Assembly (NCBI GenBank): GCA_023398855.1
Contig: JAEWRS010000324.1
Span: 1-5,855, forward strand
Direction: 5' to 3'
Length of the DNA: 5,855 nt
DNA from: Bacillota bacterium
GTDB lineage: Bacteria > Bacillota > Clostridia > Lachnospirales > Lachnospiraceae
The notes beneath the pieces are model-generated. The model was not told the DNA's origin. It saw only the letters and a program-made list of their open reading frames with translations, and ran no database searches. Both the position numbers and the translations under genes were made by a program. Below, piece after piece: positions 5,577 to 5,855 of this stretch. The first letter of the stretch is position 1; each line of letters begins with the position of its first letter.

Positions 5577-5855
5577 TCAATCCTGGGCCTGATTTTCCTG
5601 CCTTTCATACATCTTGTCAATTACTCTGATAAAAGGGAGATAAACGAAGAATGACAGCGTCAGAATTGCTGCCTGCAGCAAAGCCGTCCTCCAGCCTCCG
5701 ATCAAAAATCCTGATATAATGGGCGGACACGTCCAGGGTACCAGAATACCTTTGTACATGGGACAGAGCCCCGAATAAATTGCCAAATACTGAATGATTC
5801 CCGATATGACAGGCATCAGTATAAATGGAATGGCCATAATGGGATTCAGCACAAT
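5577..5855 (-). CDS. PTS lactose/cellobiose-family EIIC permease, C-terminal fragment cut by the window edge
   Basis: The last 92 residues of a membrane permease that carries the sugar across the membrane as EIIB phosphorylates it. The frame is open through base 5855, so the start lies outside the window; GTG at 5852-5850 is just an internal Val codon. The fragment begins IVLNPIMAIPFILMP, matching the conserved region after the family's glutamate-containing substrate site, and continues with LVPWTCPPIISGFLIGG and two or three hydrophobic helices. It ends in a charged tail (KMYERQENQAQD) that should face the cytoplasm. The stop TGA is at 5579-5577. It is encoded directly upstream of the IIA gene, presumably in one operon with an IIB gene outside the window. 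Family assignment is firm; the sugar is unknown. Confidence 0.92.
   Translation of the reverse strand: MVLNPIMAIPFILMPVISGIIQYLAIYSGLCPMYKGILVPWTCPPIISGFLIGGWRTALLQAAILTLSFFVYLPFIRVIDKMYERQENQAQD

Noticed and set aside
5546..5620. N-terminal extension of the PTS IIA frame to 5620
   Set aside because: It would overlap the end of the IIC gene, adds 25 residues without family similarity, and the ATG at 5545 has its own ribosome site.
1..5855. CRISPR arrays, insertion sequences, tRNA or rRNA genes, toxin-antitoxin or defence genes
   Set aside because: I looked for these and found none: no regularly spaced repeats, transposase motifs, tRNA-like cloverleaf or unassigned gene-size gaps are visible.

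Overview
The window looks like chromosomal DNA from an anaerobic, low-to-mid GC Firmicute. A Lachnospiraceae (Clostridiales) source is most likely, possibly near Lacrimispora or Lachnoclostridium. I base this on the short ThiC form without the long N-terminal domain, strong AGGAGG ribosome sites, the thiC-thiW-thiM-thiE-thiD order, and a lactose/cellobiose-type PTS next door. The taxonomic call is inference; no search was possible.

Layout. Positions 1-705 hold the 3' part of trpA (tryptophan synthase alpha), presumably the last gene of a trp operon, cut by the left edge. Positions 706-961 are a dense regulatory leader: a promoter with a consensus -35 box, a TPP riboswitch aptamer starting almost at the predicted transcription start, an intrinsic terminator with a visible competing antiterminator, and a second hairpin that buries the thiC Shine-Dalgarno sequence. 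Positions 962-5169 are a tight five-gene thiamine operon on the + strand: thiC, thiW, thiM, thiE, thiD. A strong symmetrical terminator (5176-5214) closes it. From the other side, on the - strand, come a PTS IIA gene (5231-5545) and the 3' end of a PTS IIC gene (5577-5855, cut by the right edge).

How the genes work together. ThiC makes HMP-P (the pyrimidine half) from the purine intermediate AIR, and ThiD phosphorylates it to HMP-PP. ThiW is a predicted membrane S component for thiazole uptake, and ThiM phosphorylates hydroxyethylthiazole. ThiE joins the two halves into thiamine phosphate. No thiazole-synthesis gene (thiG, thiS, thiF, thiH) is in the window, so this operon combines new pyrimidine synthesis with thiazole salvage. 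TPP binding to the leader should shut the operon off.

I see no wholly new system here; the genes belong to known families. The most interesting part is the leader, which may apply two controls in series: transcription termination, then hiding of the ribosome site.
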